A stretch of DNA of 11,509 nt, taken from contig NVSR01000132.1 of the NCBI GenBank assembly GCA_002401295.1, positions 1 to 11,509 of the forward strand. The letters are read 5' to 3'. The DNA comes from SAR324 cluster bacterium. Lineage in GTDB: Bacteria > SAR324 > XYD2-FULL-50-16. The translations under genes were made by a program, and so were the position numbers. The notes below the pieces were generated by a model, which saw nothing but the letters and a program-made list of their open reading frames with translations, made no database searches and was not told where the DNA came from. Below are positions 1 through 6,907 of the stretch, one piece after another (within the stretch, counting starts at the first letter, position 1; each line of letters opens with the position of its first letter).

Positions 1-498
1 ATCGCCATTGGCCTGCGTGACCGAAATAAACAGCAATTGACACGCGGTCTGTTCGGCGGTGTACTAGCAGGGCTACTTGGAGGGACTTTGACCGTGCTTT
101 TCACAGCACTCATCAGTAACCTTTATTGGGCTAGAGGCTTCGGCTTTCTTAGCATGAGCACTGTTTTTTCAATCGTTCTCTTTTATTTCTCTAAATACCA
201 ACGCAAGGAGTGGCTCAAAATTCTCAGTGGTCCTTTAGAAGGGATGGATTTTGAGCTCTCTAATGAAATTCATTTTCTGGGTACTCAGAATTCTGATGAC
301 ATTAATCTAAAAGATTATGAGGACATCAACCCCACTCATGCAAAAATGATTCGTTATGCCTATGGGTATTCCTTGATTGATAATGACCCCTTTGGCCGTA
401 CTTACGTTAATTTCCGTAGTGTCAATGAGCAACCTTTGAAAAATGGAGACATTTTAAAGATTGGTTCTGCCACATTTCAGTACTGTAGACTAGATTAA
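1..498 (+). CDS. Membrane protein with C-terminal FHA domain (5' end missing)
   Basis: The reading frame is open to the left edge, so the gene starts outside the window; a TTG at 37 has no ribosome-binding site and is unlikely to be the start. 165 residues are visible. Residues about 16-38 form a Gly-rich hydrophobic segment (GGVLAGLLGG), a type I associate with membrane-anchored FHA proteins; a second hydrophobic stretch follows at about 46-63. Residues about 72-163 fit an FHA fold: LSGPLEGMDF strand, LGT at 93-95, PTH at 111-113, VN at 136-137, then NGDILKIG. FHA domains normally bind phosphothreonine peptides. Here the GR arginine is replaced (LGT) and the SxxH serine is lost, only the His remaining, so phosphopeptide binding is doubtful. 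It lies 60 bp before a second FHA gene, suggesting a shared signalling or scaffold role. The domain call is fairly firm; the function is unknown. Confidence 0.75.
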   Translation: MAIGLRDRNKQQLTRGLFGGVLAGLLGGTLTVLFTALISNLYWARGFGFLSMSTVFSIVLFYFSKYQRKEWLKILSGPLEGMDFELSNEIHFLGTQNSDDINLKDYEDINPTHAKMIRYAYGYSLIDNDPFGRTYVNFRSVNEQPLKNGDILKIGSATFQYCRLD

Positions 499-558
499 GA
501 ACCCAACTCAATTCCAAGAGCTATTTTTTTTAACTAAAAATTCAATTCGTCTTCCCTC

Positions 559-1425
559 ATGAAGCAGACATACAAACTCGTGAGTGCCTTGCTTGCACTC
601 CTATTTTTGACGTCCGGGTCAGCTTCGGCAAGAGATGTACTTTTGGGGATACAAGACAAAAATCATTTGATTTTCTTGATTCCCACTTTCCTGCTTGCCA
701 CAGTTTTATATTTTGTCTGCCGGATCAATTTCAGCAGCAAACCACCTAGACAATTGGGCTTTTTAGCTATCACCCCTCACCGTCCCAATAGTTTTTTCGC
801 ATTGGATGAGAATGTGGATAGCATGGAAAAGGTCGTTGAAGCGTTAGCCGATGATCAAACTAATGTGTATAGTAATCTCTCCAAAATCACCTTAGCTGTA
901 AAGCCGAACGGTGTATTTTTGGAAGACAAGAACTACAAAATTTCTATTCTTGTTAATCGCAGACGCTCACGTCGTTGTTTCTTGAACGACGGGGATGTCT
1001 TAGATATGGGAGAATTGACTTTAGTCTTTCACTCCCCTGAAAACGATAATGTGCAGGCTGATGGGAAAAAACAGGGATCCAGCCACTTGATCCCTCGAGT
1101 ACGACGTGCACAAGGTAAGTTAATTCGTCATTCACCATCCTTAATCCCTGCGGATAGTCGAAAGAAGACCTTTTACCTTACTAAAAATATTACGTATATT
1201 GGCCGTTCTGAGAACAATGATTTAGTGCCTAAAGCCAAGGCTGTTTCCCTGCGTCATTCTAAAATCGAACGTGTGGCTGGTCGATTCAAATTGATTGACC
1301 TGGGCAGCATCCAGGGAACTTTTGTGAATGGAAGGCGGGTTGATACCAGGTTTCTACGAGATGGCGATGAAATTGCCTTTGAATCCGTTAAATACACCTT
1401 CTCTCTATCAGGAAGATCAAGATAG
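559..1425 (+). CDS. Membrane-anchored protein with degenerate and intact FHA domains
   Basis: The protein is 288 residues. Residues 1-24 look like a cleavable signal peptide (hydrophobic core, ASA before Arg25), and 36-54 form a transmembrane helix, which would leave the remainder in the cytoplasm. Residues about 70-158 look like a degenerate FHA-like region: ILVNRRR and LNDGDVLDMG match the last strands, but I see no GR or SxxH motif. Residues about 200-285 form a canonical FHA domain with IGRSE (Gly215, Arg216, Ser217), SLRH (Ser230, His233) and GTFVNG (253-258), so phosphothreonine binding is plausible. No kinase or phosphatase is visible nearby. The ATG at 559 has no clear Shine-Dalgarno sequence; it is chosen because it begins the signal peptide. 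pdxB follows 59 bp later. The FHA call is secure; the partner and process are unknown. Confidence 0.85.
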   Translation: MKQTYKLVSALLALLFLTSGSASARDVLLGIQDKNHLIFLIPTFLLATVLYFVCRINFSSKPPRQLGFLAITPHRPNSFFALDENVDSMEKVVEALADDQTNVYSNLSKITLAVKPNGVFLEDKNYKISILVNRRRSRRCFLNDGDVLDMGELTLVFHSPENDNVQADGKKQGSSHLIPRVRRAQGKLIRHSPSLIPADSRKKTFYLTKNITYIGRSENNDLVPKAKAVSLRHSKIERVAGRFKLIDLGSIQGTFVNGRRVDTRFLRDGDEIAFESVKYTFSLSGRSR

Positions 1426-1432
1426 GGCTTTG

Positions 1433-1456
1433 GGAGTGAACCGCAAGGTTCATTCT
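1433..1456 (+). other. GNRA-loop hairpin before pdxB
   Basis: A 10-bp stem, including two G-T wobbles, encloses a GCAA tetraloop (core TGAACC-GCAA-GGTTCA). It lies 28 bp before the pdxB ATG. No T-tract follows, so it is not a normal intrinsic terminator. It could protect or tune the pdxB message; its function is unproven. Confidence 0.45.
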
Positions 1457-1473
1457 GCCTTATAGTAGATTGT

Positions 1474-1479
1474 AGGTGA
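1474..1479 (+). promoter_or_regulatory. Ribosome-binding site that fixes the pdxB start
   Basis: AGGTGA lies 5 nt before the ATG at 1485. The in-frame GTG at 1476 overlaps this site, which argues for the ATG. The resulting N-terminus MKIIVEK matches the usual start of the PdxB family. Confidence 0.7.
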
Positions 1480-1484
1480 CCTTC

Positions 1485-2612
1485 ATGAAAATTATTGTAG
1501 AAAAACACATCCCTTTTGCCCAAGAGGCCTTCTCTAGTTTAGGCGAGGTTGAGCTTTTGCCTGCTGCAGAAATTACAAATCAGCGGCTGCAAAAGGCTGA
1601 CGTTTTAGTAATACGTACTACGACAAAAATAACACCCGCGCTACTCCGGAATAGTCGGATTTCGTTCTTAGGCACGGCAACTATTGGAACTGATCACGTA
1701 GATCAAGAGTATCTGAAAGAACATGATATTGCCTTTACATCTGCTCCTGGTTGCAATGCGGAGGCAGTGGGGGAATTTGTAATTAATGCGCTTGTACGTC
1801 TGGTGCATCAAAAAAAATTATCCTTATCCGATCAGATTCTGGGTATTATTGGGGCCGGAAATACAGGTTCAGCGCTCAAAAGAAAAGCCGAAGCACTGGG
1901 TATCCGCTGCCTTTTGAATGACCCCCCTTTACAACAGGAAACAGGCAGCCCCCTATACCGCCCCTTAGAGGAACTACTGGAACAGGCCACGGTTTTGTCA
2001 TTCCATGTCCCCTTAGTGGCACAAGGAGATCACCCTACGTTGTCCCTATTGGGTCTAAAAGAGATCTCTAAGTTAGGTCCTGCTACAATCCTTATTAATT
2101 GTAGCCGTGGAGGAGTCCTCAACGAGAGGGAATTAGTAAAAAATCGAGCTAAATTTGGTGGTTTGATCCTGGATGTTTGGGAAAATGAACCCTTCATCTC
2201 CAAGGAGTTAATAAAAGTTACTGATATTGCCACCCCTCATGTGGCGGGCTACTCCTTCGATGGAAAGGTTAAAGCTACAGAGATGATTTATCAAGCACTT
2301 TGCCAGCACCTACAGTGCGCCCCCTCTTGGAGTAGGGAATCTGCCCTGATTCGAGAGGTATCCCCTCTAATCGTACTGGATCACCCCGCTTCTCTGGAAC
2401 AAATTCTTAGTCATGCTTATGATATTTTCATTGATGATCGTGACTTAAGGCAGATTTTAAAACGGGAAGATCCTGACATTTTGTTTCGACGCTTGCGGAA
2501 TCAATATCCCCTTCGTCGGGAATTTGCGGCTTGTCAGGTGAAAAATTCTTCTCACCTACAGGAAAATCTGTTAGTTTCTCTCATCCAGCTTGGTTTTCAG
2601 CTACAAGATTGA
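1485..2612 (+). CDS. pdxB: Erythronate-4-phosphate dehydrogenase PdxB
   Basis: PdxB oxidises 4-phospho-D-erythronate to 2-oxo-3-hydroxy-4-phosphobutanoate, the second step of the DXP-dependent pyridoxal phosphate pathway in the cytoplasm. With the ATG at 1485 it has 375 residues, close to the E. coli enzyme (378). Visible features are the D-2-hydroxyacid dehydrogenase nucleotide motif GAGNTG (123-128) with Asp147 following the second strand, and the catalytic set Arg208 (NCSRGG), Glu235 (WENEP) and His252 (TPHVAGYS). The C-terminal PdxB dimerisation domain occupies about 290-375, with the family-typical YPLRREF at 341-347. Neighbours are FHA and rodZ-like genes, with no other vitamin B6 gene here, so it appears to stand alone. 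The annotation is secure. PdxB is best known from Gammaproteobacteria, so its phylogeny would help place the organism. Confidence 0.95.
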   Translation: MKIIVEKHIPFAQEAFSSLGEVELLPAAEITNQRLQKADVLVIRTTTKITPALLRNSRISFLGTATIGTDHVDQEYLKEHDIAFTSAPGCNAEAVGEFVINALVRLVHQKKLSLSDQILGIIGAGNTGSALKRKAEALGIRCLLNDPPLQQETGSPLYRPLEELLEQATVLSFHVPLVAQGDHPTLSLLGLKEISKLGPATILINCSRGGVLNERELVKNRAKFGGLILDVWENEPFISKELIKVTDIATPHVAGYSFDGKVKATEMIYQALCQHLQCAPSWSRESALIREVSPLIVLDHPASLEQILSHAYDIFIDDRDLRQILKREDPDILFRRLRNQYPLRREFAACQVKNSSHLQENLLVSLIQLGFQLQD

Positions 2613-2652
2613 GAGAAAGAAAGAACCTCGGTTTTGAAGGAACCTTTAAGCT

Positions 2653-2778
2653 ATGAGTGATTTGCGATTTACTCTCAAAAAACTATTAGTTTCTGCTAGA
2701 ATTCAAAATCGACTCCTGATAGTCTTCAGGATAAGTGGAACCAACAATCTTAGAATTCATAATGAACGGATGTTATAG
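2653..2778 (+). CDS. Possible 41-codon small ORF upstream of the rodZ-like gene
   Basis: An ATG at 2653 opens a 41-codon frame ending in TAG at 2776-2778, 29 bp before the rodZ-like start. A purine-rich GAAGGAA ends 10 nt before the ATG and could be a ribosome-binding site. The predicted peptide is basic (six Arg, two Lys), with a short hydrophobic patch (LLIVF) and no recognisable domain. A frame this long easily arises by chance, and the putative promoter at 2694 lies inside it. It is listed only because the gap is otherwise empty. Confidence 0.15.
   Translation: MSDLRFTLKKLLVSARIQNRLLIVFRISGTNNLRIHNERML
2694..2702 (+). promoter_or_regulatory. Possible extended -10 promoter for the rodZ-like gene
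   Basis: TGCTAGAAT matches an extended -10 (TGnTATAAT) with one mismatch, but no good -35 hexamer lies 17 bp upstream. It sits in the 195-bp gap between pdxB and the rodZ-like gene, where a promoter would be expected. A near-copy of its 3' part (TAGAATTCA) recurs at 2751. Weak evidence. Confidence 0.25.
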
Positions 2779-2807
2779 AACTCCGTGTACCCGAGCCAAG
2801 ATAAAAC

Positions 2808-3650
2808 ATGCCATCAAAAACGATGACGGAACTAAATGATGATTTAGTCACTGCGACTGATTTGAAAAGTATCGGTGAGATCCTCAAAAGTAAACGAGAG
2901 GAGCTTTCTTATACAGTGGAGCACGTCTCCGAGGTCACAAGGATTTCTTTATCTTGTCTTCGCAATATTGAAGAAGGAAACTTAGAGGCTCTACCTGGGC
3001 TGGTCTTTACTCGGGGGTTTATTCGAAATTATGCCAAACTACTGGGCCTGGAAAGTGATTGGATGATCGAGGCATTAAATCAAACCTACGAGAGCCAGTT
3101 AAATTTTCTGGAAACCTCCTCTGAGGACGCGGCCCTAGAAATGCCGGATCGAGAAAAGAGGTTGACCTTTTTCATTCTAGGTGGAGCATTTACTTTTATC
3201 CTGCTAATCCTGATTTTGGGGTGGTACTGGAATACTAAAGAAACGACCCTTTCCAATGTGGAAGTTGAGAATACGATCGAAGCCGTTATGGTTGAAGAGG
3301 TTCAAAATTCATCTCCTACAGTAATCACAGATACAGATATAGAATCAAAGTCGGCAGCGGAAGAAGTTATACCGCAAATTAAGATCAGCCCCCTAAGCTT
3401 AGTCTTAGTGGGCAAAAAGGATGCCTGGATTCAATTAACGATTGATGAACAGAAAGCTCAGGAGATCCAGTTGAAAAAAGGGGAGAAATATGAGTGGCCA
3501 GCCGATCAAATCTACGAACTGACCATGACCACAGGAAGCACAGCCTCTGTTTATTTGAATGGTGAGGAAATCGAAATTAAAGAGGATATGTACAACAAGC
3601 TCTACCAGACCCGCCTGAACAAGTTTTCTCTCACCAGATTGAATAATTAG
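2808..3650 (+). CDS. rodZ: RodZ-like cytoskeletal membrane protein (HTH + TM + DUF4115)
   Basis: RodZ links the MreB actin-like filament to the cell-wall elongation machinery at the inner membrane. The 280 residues show the full architecture. An HTH_25-type helix-turn-helix domain at about 20-93 includes the family signature LPGLVFTRGFIRNYAKLLGL (62-81), whose aromatic residues Phe68, Phe71 and Tyr75 lie in the segment used for MreB contact. A single transmembrane helix lies at 119-141, then a low-complexity acidic Ser/Thr linker at about 142-188, then a C-terminal periplasmic DUF4115 beta domain at about 190-265. It is shorter than E. coli RodZ (337) mainly in the linker. No strong Shine-Dalgarno sequence precedes ATG 2808; the in-frame ATG at 2823 is an alternative start. 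Gaps of 195 and 192 bp on either side suggest it is transcribed separately. Confidence 0.88.
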   Translation: MPSKTMTELNDDLVTATDLKSIGEILKSKREELSYTVEHVSEVTRISLSCLRNIEEGNLEALPGLVFTRGFIRNYAKLLGLESDWMIEALNQTYESQLNFLETSSEDAALEMPDREKRLTFFILGGAFTFILLILILGWYWNTKETTLSNVEVENTIEAVMVEEVQNSSPTVITDTDIESKSAAEEVIPQIKISPLSLVLVGKKDAWIQLTIDEQKAQEIQLKKGEKYEWPADQIYELTMTTGSTASVYLNGEEIEIKEDMYNKLYQTRLNKFSLTRLNN

Positions 3651-3667
3651 TGACTCTCTTTACTTCA

Positions 3668-3681
3668 GCTGATTAATCAGC
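3668..3681. repeat. 14-bp perfect palindrome after the rodZ-like gene
   Basis: GCTGATTAATCAGC is its own reverse complement. It lies 18 bp after the rodZ-like stop codon, at the start of the 192-bp gap before the GlmU-like gene. It has the form of a dimeric regulator site, but no promoter is visible next to it, so an operator role is only a possibility. Confidence 0.4.
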
Positions 3682-3686
3682 AGGCT

Positions 3687-3716
3687 CCCATTGCTTTCCT
3701 TGCTTAAGGGAATGGG
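3687..3716. other. Bulged hairpin in the rodZ-like/glmU-like gap
   Basis: CCCA pairs with TGGG and TTTCCTT with AAGGGAA around a GCTT loop, with a 4-nt bulge on the 5' arm. On the plus strand it is followed by A6 rather than T residues, so it is not a standard intrinsic terminator in either direction. It may mark the end of the rodZ-like transcript. Confidence 0.35.
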
Positions 3717-3780
3717 AAAAAAGAGTATTCTGTTTAAAGTCTTTACAAGAAATAAAACCCCCAGGAAAGCTTGATCCAAA

Positions 3781-3814
3781 ATTATTCTTCTACTGGTTAG
3801 CCGGAGAGAATAAT
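3781..3814 (+). other. Leader stem-loop before the glmU-like/glmS cluster
   Basis: A 14-bp stem has two single-base bulges on the 5' arm: ATTATTC/GAATAAT, TCT/AGA and CTGG/CCGG (one T-G wobble) around a TTAG loop. It ends 28 nt before the ATG at 3843, and no T-tract follows. Its position suggests a 5' UTR element affecting stability, processing or translation of the amino-sugar genes. Confidence 0.5.
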
Positions 3815-3842
3815 AACAATAAATATCAGCATAATTGAGGTT

Positions 3843-5069
3843 ATGAAAGCACTCGTCCTGACGGCAGCCAGAAGTAAAAAATTATCTCCTTACTCAGACA
3901 CAAGGCCCAAATCGATGATTCCAATCGCTGGGGAATTCATCTTGGAGACAATTCTCAAGCAATTACAGAAAGCCGGAGTCCAAGAGGTTTGGATTGTAGT
4001 TAACCATCAGCGGCAAGTAATTCAGGACTACTTCCATTATGGAAAACAGTTCGGATTAAAATTAGACTACATTGTGCAAGCTGAAGCACGAGGCATTGGG
4101 CATGCAGTTTCTCTTTGTGAAGAAGTCATTGGAGATGAAGAGAACTTCCTGCTGGTCTATGGTGATGCTTTGATGTCGGGGAACCCCTTTGTATCTTTAT
4201 TGGAACGTTTTGAGACAACCACTCCCCAGGCCTTAGCCACCATTTCCCACCCCGCCTCAGAGGGACGTTATGGGAACATTTATCTCAGTCATGATATGAA
4301 GATTTCAAAATTGATTGAGAAACCAGAGAAAAGCCGACTCTCTAACTACATTTTTGGTGGAAGTTTTATTCTCAATCGAAATTGCTTTGATTTTCTCAAT
4401 CAGCATGAACAGGATATCCTCGCTTATTTTCAACATCTAATCTCAGAGAATCAACTCGATGCCTCTGTTTGGGAAGATGACTGGATAGACATTAGCCGTC
4501 CCTGGCATATCCTGGGGGCAACTCAGATGATGATGCGTTCCTGGACTACAACGGTGATCCCCAAGAGCGTACATATTGAACCCAACGTAACCATCAAAGG
4601 TCCTGTACGTTTTGGAGAGAATGTTCATATAGGCTCGGGCACTACTATTGTCGGCCCTTGTAGTATAGGTGCTGATGTTTATATAGGGGATAATTGCTTG
4701 ATTCGTGCTAATGTAGCGATTGGTGCTAATAGTGAAATTGGTTATGGTACGGAAATTAAGAACTCCATTTTATTTGGAAAAACAATCGTAGGCCGCTTAT
4801 CCTTCATTGGCGATAGTGTATTAGGGGAACATGTTCAATTTGGCTCGGGAACGCTAACTGTTAACTATGACACCTTAGGCCGAGAGATCTACTTTCATTC
4901 GGAAGGAGAAGAACCAGTAAAAACCTACCAGCCTAAGTTAGGTGCTTTTATTGGAGATCATTCAATTATCGGCACTGGTCATACTATAGCCCCAGGAACA
5001 AAAATCCCTAGCAGCACACGTATTGGAGACCGCATCACTATTTCTGATGATACTATCAAATCGTTATAA
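3843..5069 (+). CDS. GlmU-like sugar-1-phosphate nucleotidylyltransferase/acyltransferase with altered nucleotide loop
   Basis: The 408-residue protein has the archaeal-type bifunctional GlmU layout. An N-terminal nucleotidyltransferase domain (about 1-235) contains RPKSMIPIAG (21-30), QAEARGIGHA (79-88), YGD with the probable metal-binding Asp108, and DWIDISRPW (213-221). A left-handed beta-helix of hexapeptide repeats (about 240-405) contains GSGTLTVNYD (334-343) and the KLGAFIGD segment (365-372). Such enzymes convert glucosamine-1-phosphate to an N-acetylated nucleotide sugar. The notable oddity is the Gly-rich loop: the family motif AGxGxRL appears as AARSKKL (8-14), losing both glycines and the arginine, so the transferase may be inactive or use another substrate. 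GAGG ends only 2 nt before the ATG. glmS follows 17 bp later, supporting an amino-sugar role; the exact substrate and nucleotide are not determined. Confidence 0.85.
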   Translation: MKALVLTAARSKKLSPYSDTRPKSMIPIAGEFILETILKQLQKAGVQEVWIVVNHQRQVIQDYFHYGKQFGLKLDYIVQAEARGIGHAVSLCEEVIGDEENFLLVYGDALMSGNPFVSLLERFETTTPQALATISHPASEGRYGNIYLSHDMKISKLIEKPEKSRLSNYIFGGSFILNRNCFDFLNQHEQDILAYFQHLISENQLDASVWEDDWIDISRPWHILGATQMMMRSWTTTVIPKSVHIEPNVTIKGPVRFGENVHIGSGTTIVGPCSIGADVYIGDNCLIRANVAIGANSEIGYGTEIKNSILFGKTIVGRLSFIGDSVLGEHVQFGSGTLTVNYDTLGREIYFHSEGEEPVKTYQPKLGAFIGDHSIIGTGHTIAPGTKIPSSTRIGDRITISDDTIKSL

Positions 5070-5086
5070 CCCAAGAGAAACTCGTT

Positions 5087-6907
5087 ATGTGTGGAATTAG
5101 TGCTATCGCTAGCTATAAACCTGTAGCAGAAAAACTTTTTCAGTGCTTGATCAACCTAGAATATAGAGGCTATGACTCTTGTGGAATGGCACTTTTTGAT
5201 CAACAATCACTCAAGTTAAGAAAAAATATTGGGAACGTAGAAGAGGTAGGAGCTAAAGAGAGATTCTTTGAGATGAGTGGAAACACTGGTATCGCACACA
5301 CTCGCTGGGCGACCCATGGTGGTGTGAGTACAGAGAATTCTCATCCTCATAGCTCCAATGATCAGAACTTTGTGATTGTTCACAATGGAATTTTTTCCAA
5401 TTACAAAACTCTTCGTAAATCATTAAAAAACAAGGGGTATCAATTCCACTCCGACACAGATACAGAGGTCTTCGCCAACTTGCTGCAGGAGGAATTCAAA
5501 AAGACTCCCCACGTAGAACAGGCATTTTGTCAGGCGATTGAACATCTGCAAGGCTCTTACGCCATTGCTATGATCACCACTCATCAACCCGACGTTGTTT
5601 TTGCCGTAAAAAAGGACTCCCCTCTTGTTCTGGGGATTAATGATGGAACCAACTATGTGAGTTCCGACATCAATGCCTTCATTGCGGAAACTAACGACAC
5701 GGTAATCATCGATGATGAAGAATATGTGATCATGACCAAGGATAATTTTCAGGTCAAACGCCTCGTAGACGGACAAGAGGTTAAAAAGAAAATTATCAAA
5801 GTACAATGGGATAGACAAACTGCCCAGCGAGGAGGTTTCTCTCATTATATGCTGAAAGAAATATTTGACCAGCCTCAAACAGTACGCAACGCTTTACATA
5901 TTCCAGAAGAAGAAATAGGAAAGATCGCTCAGAAATTTCTAGATAAAAAACAATCCTACTTTGTAGGAGTGGGTACTACCTATTATGTAGCAATGATCGG
6001 GACCTATCTTTTCTCTCAATATGCAGGTCTGCACGTACCGGCAATCTCCTCTGATGAGTTCCCCTCACTCATTCCCACGGATCAAAACAATCATGTGCTT
6101 TTTTTCTCCCAAAGTGGGGAGACTTATGACACTCGCATGGCAATCCGTAAAGCAATGGAAGGTGGAGCTGCTACTTCGGCGATTGTCAACGTGGTTGGTT
6201 CCTCGATTAGCCAAACAGTTGAAGATTGTATTTTTCAAGGTTCCGGACCGGAAATTTGTGTTGTTTCCACAAAAGCGGCTCTTTCCCAAATTATCATCCT
6301 CTGGCAAATTGCCTTGAAAGTAGGGGAACTGAATGGGAACTTAACTGCAGAGCAAGCTCATCAATTTCGTGAGAACTTCAATTCCTTTCCCGAAACATTG
6401 GAAACTATGATCAATGAGGAGTCAGGTTTCATCCGAGACTTGGCAGCCAAGACCTTTCATGTCAGAAGTTGGCTTTTTATGGGTAAAGGCATCTATTATC
6501 CCATCGCCTTAGAATCAGCCTTGAAGATGAAAGAAGTCACATACCTGCATGCGGAAGGTTTACCCGCCGGCTTTTTGAAGCATGGGACTTTGGCCATGGT
6601 TGACGACAGCATGTATTGCCTCTTTTTCCTGCCTTATCGAGAAGATAGCGAGTTATATCACTCAACAATGAATGCGATTGAAGAGGTCAAAGCCCGCAAC
6701 GGTAAAATTATCGCCTTTTGTACGGAAGATGATAAAGAGGCCCAGGAGATCTTGGATCATTATTTTATCATTCCTAAAATATCACCGGAGCTGACTCCCT
6801 TATTGGAGATCGTTTTGGCACAACTATTTTCTTATTATTCGGCCCTCCACTTGGGACTCAACATCGATAAACCTCGTAACTTAGCTAAATCCGTAACCGT
6901 AGGATGA
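5087..6907 (+). CDS. glmS: Glutamine-fructose-6-phosphate transaminase (isomerising) GlmS
   Basis: GlmS makes glucosamine-6-phosphate from fructose-6-phosphate and glutamine, the entry step to UDP-GlcNAc. At 606 residues it is near full family length (E. coli 609). The class II glutaminase domain starts with the nucleophile Cys2 (MCGI) and has HTRWATHG (71-78), HNGIFSNY (99-106) and SDTDTE (122-127). Two SIS domains follow, with SQSGET (341-346) and STKA (394-397). Residues equivalent to E. coli Lys485, Glu488, His504 and Lys603 are present as Lys480, Glu483, His499 and Lys601. Differences from the usual sequence are GFLKHG for GELKHG, GPEICV for GPEIGV, and a final Gly instead of Glu. It sits between the GlmU-like and HAD genes, 17 bp after the first and overlapping the second by 4 bp. 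No glmS ribozyme can fit in the 17-bp gap. Confidence 0.95.
   Translation: MCGISAIASYKPVAEKLFQCLINLEYRGYDSCGMALFDQQSLKLRKNIGNVEEVGAKERFFEMSGNTGIAHTRWATHGGVSTENSHPHSSNDQNFVIVHNGIFSNYKTLRKSLKNKGYQFHSDTDTEVFANLLQEEFKKTPHVEQAFCQAIEHLQGSYAIAMITTHQPDVVFAVKKDSPLVLGINDGTNYVSSDINAFIAETNDTVIIDDEEYVIMTKDNFQVKRLVDGQEVKKKIIKVQWDRQTAQRGGFSHYMLKEIFDQPQTVRNALHIPEEEIGKIAQKFLDKKQSYFVGVGTTYYVAMIGTYLFSQYAGLHVPAISSDEFPSLIPTDQNNHVLFFSQSGETYDTRMAIRKAMEGGAATSAIVNVVGSSISQTVEDCIFQGSGPEICVVSTKAALSQIIILWQIALKVGELNGNLTAEQAHQFRENFNSFPETLETMINEESGFIRDLAAKTFHVRSWLFMGKGIYYPIALESALKMKEVTYLHAEGLPAGFLKHGTLAMVDDSMYCLFFLPYREDSELYHSTMNAIEEVKARNGKIIAFCTEDDKEAQEILDHYFIIPKISPELTPLLEIVLAQLFSYYSALHLGLNIDKPRNLAKSVTVG

Noticed and set aside
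514..535. Intrinsic terminator at the T8 run after the first FHA gene
   Set aside because: The T run is not preceded by a GC-rich inverted repeat.
1476..1484. GTG start for pdxB at 1476
   Set aside because: It overlaps the AGGTGA site that serves the ATG at 1485, and PdxB proteins normally begin at the MKI sequence.
5070..5086. glmS ribozyme
   Set aside because: Only 17 bp separate glmS from the preceding gene, too short for the ribozyme, and its core is not seen in the cluster leader.
5423..5878. 151-codon open frame on the minus strand inside glmS
   Set aside because: It lies wholly antisense to the conserved glutaminase domain and has no family features.
6021..6317. 98-codon frame on the plus strand inside glmS
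   Set aside because: It is a shifted frame of the SIS domain region; the in-frame GlmS sequence is conserved throughout, so there is no sign of a nested gene.
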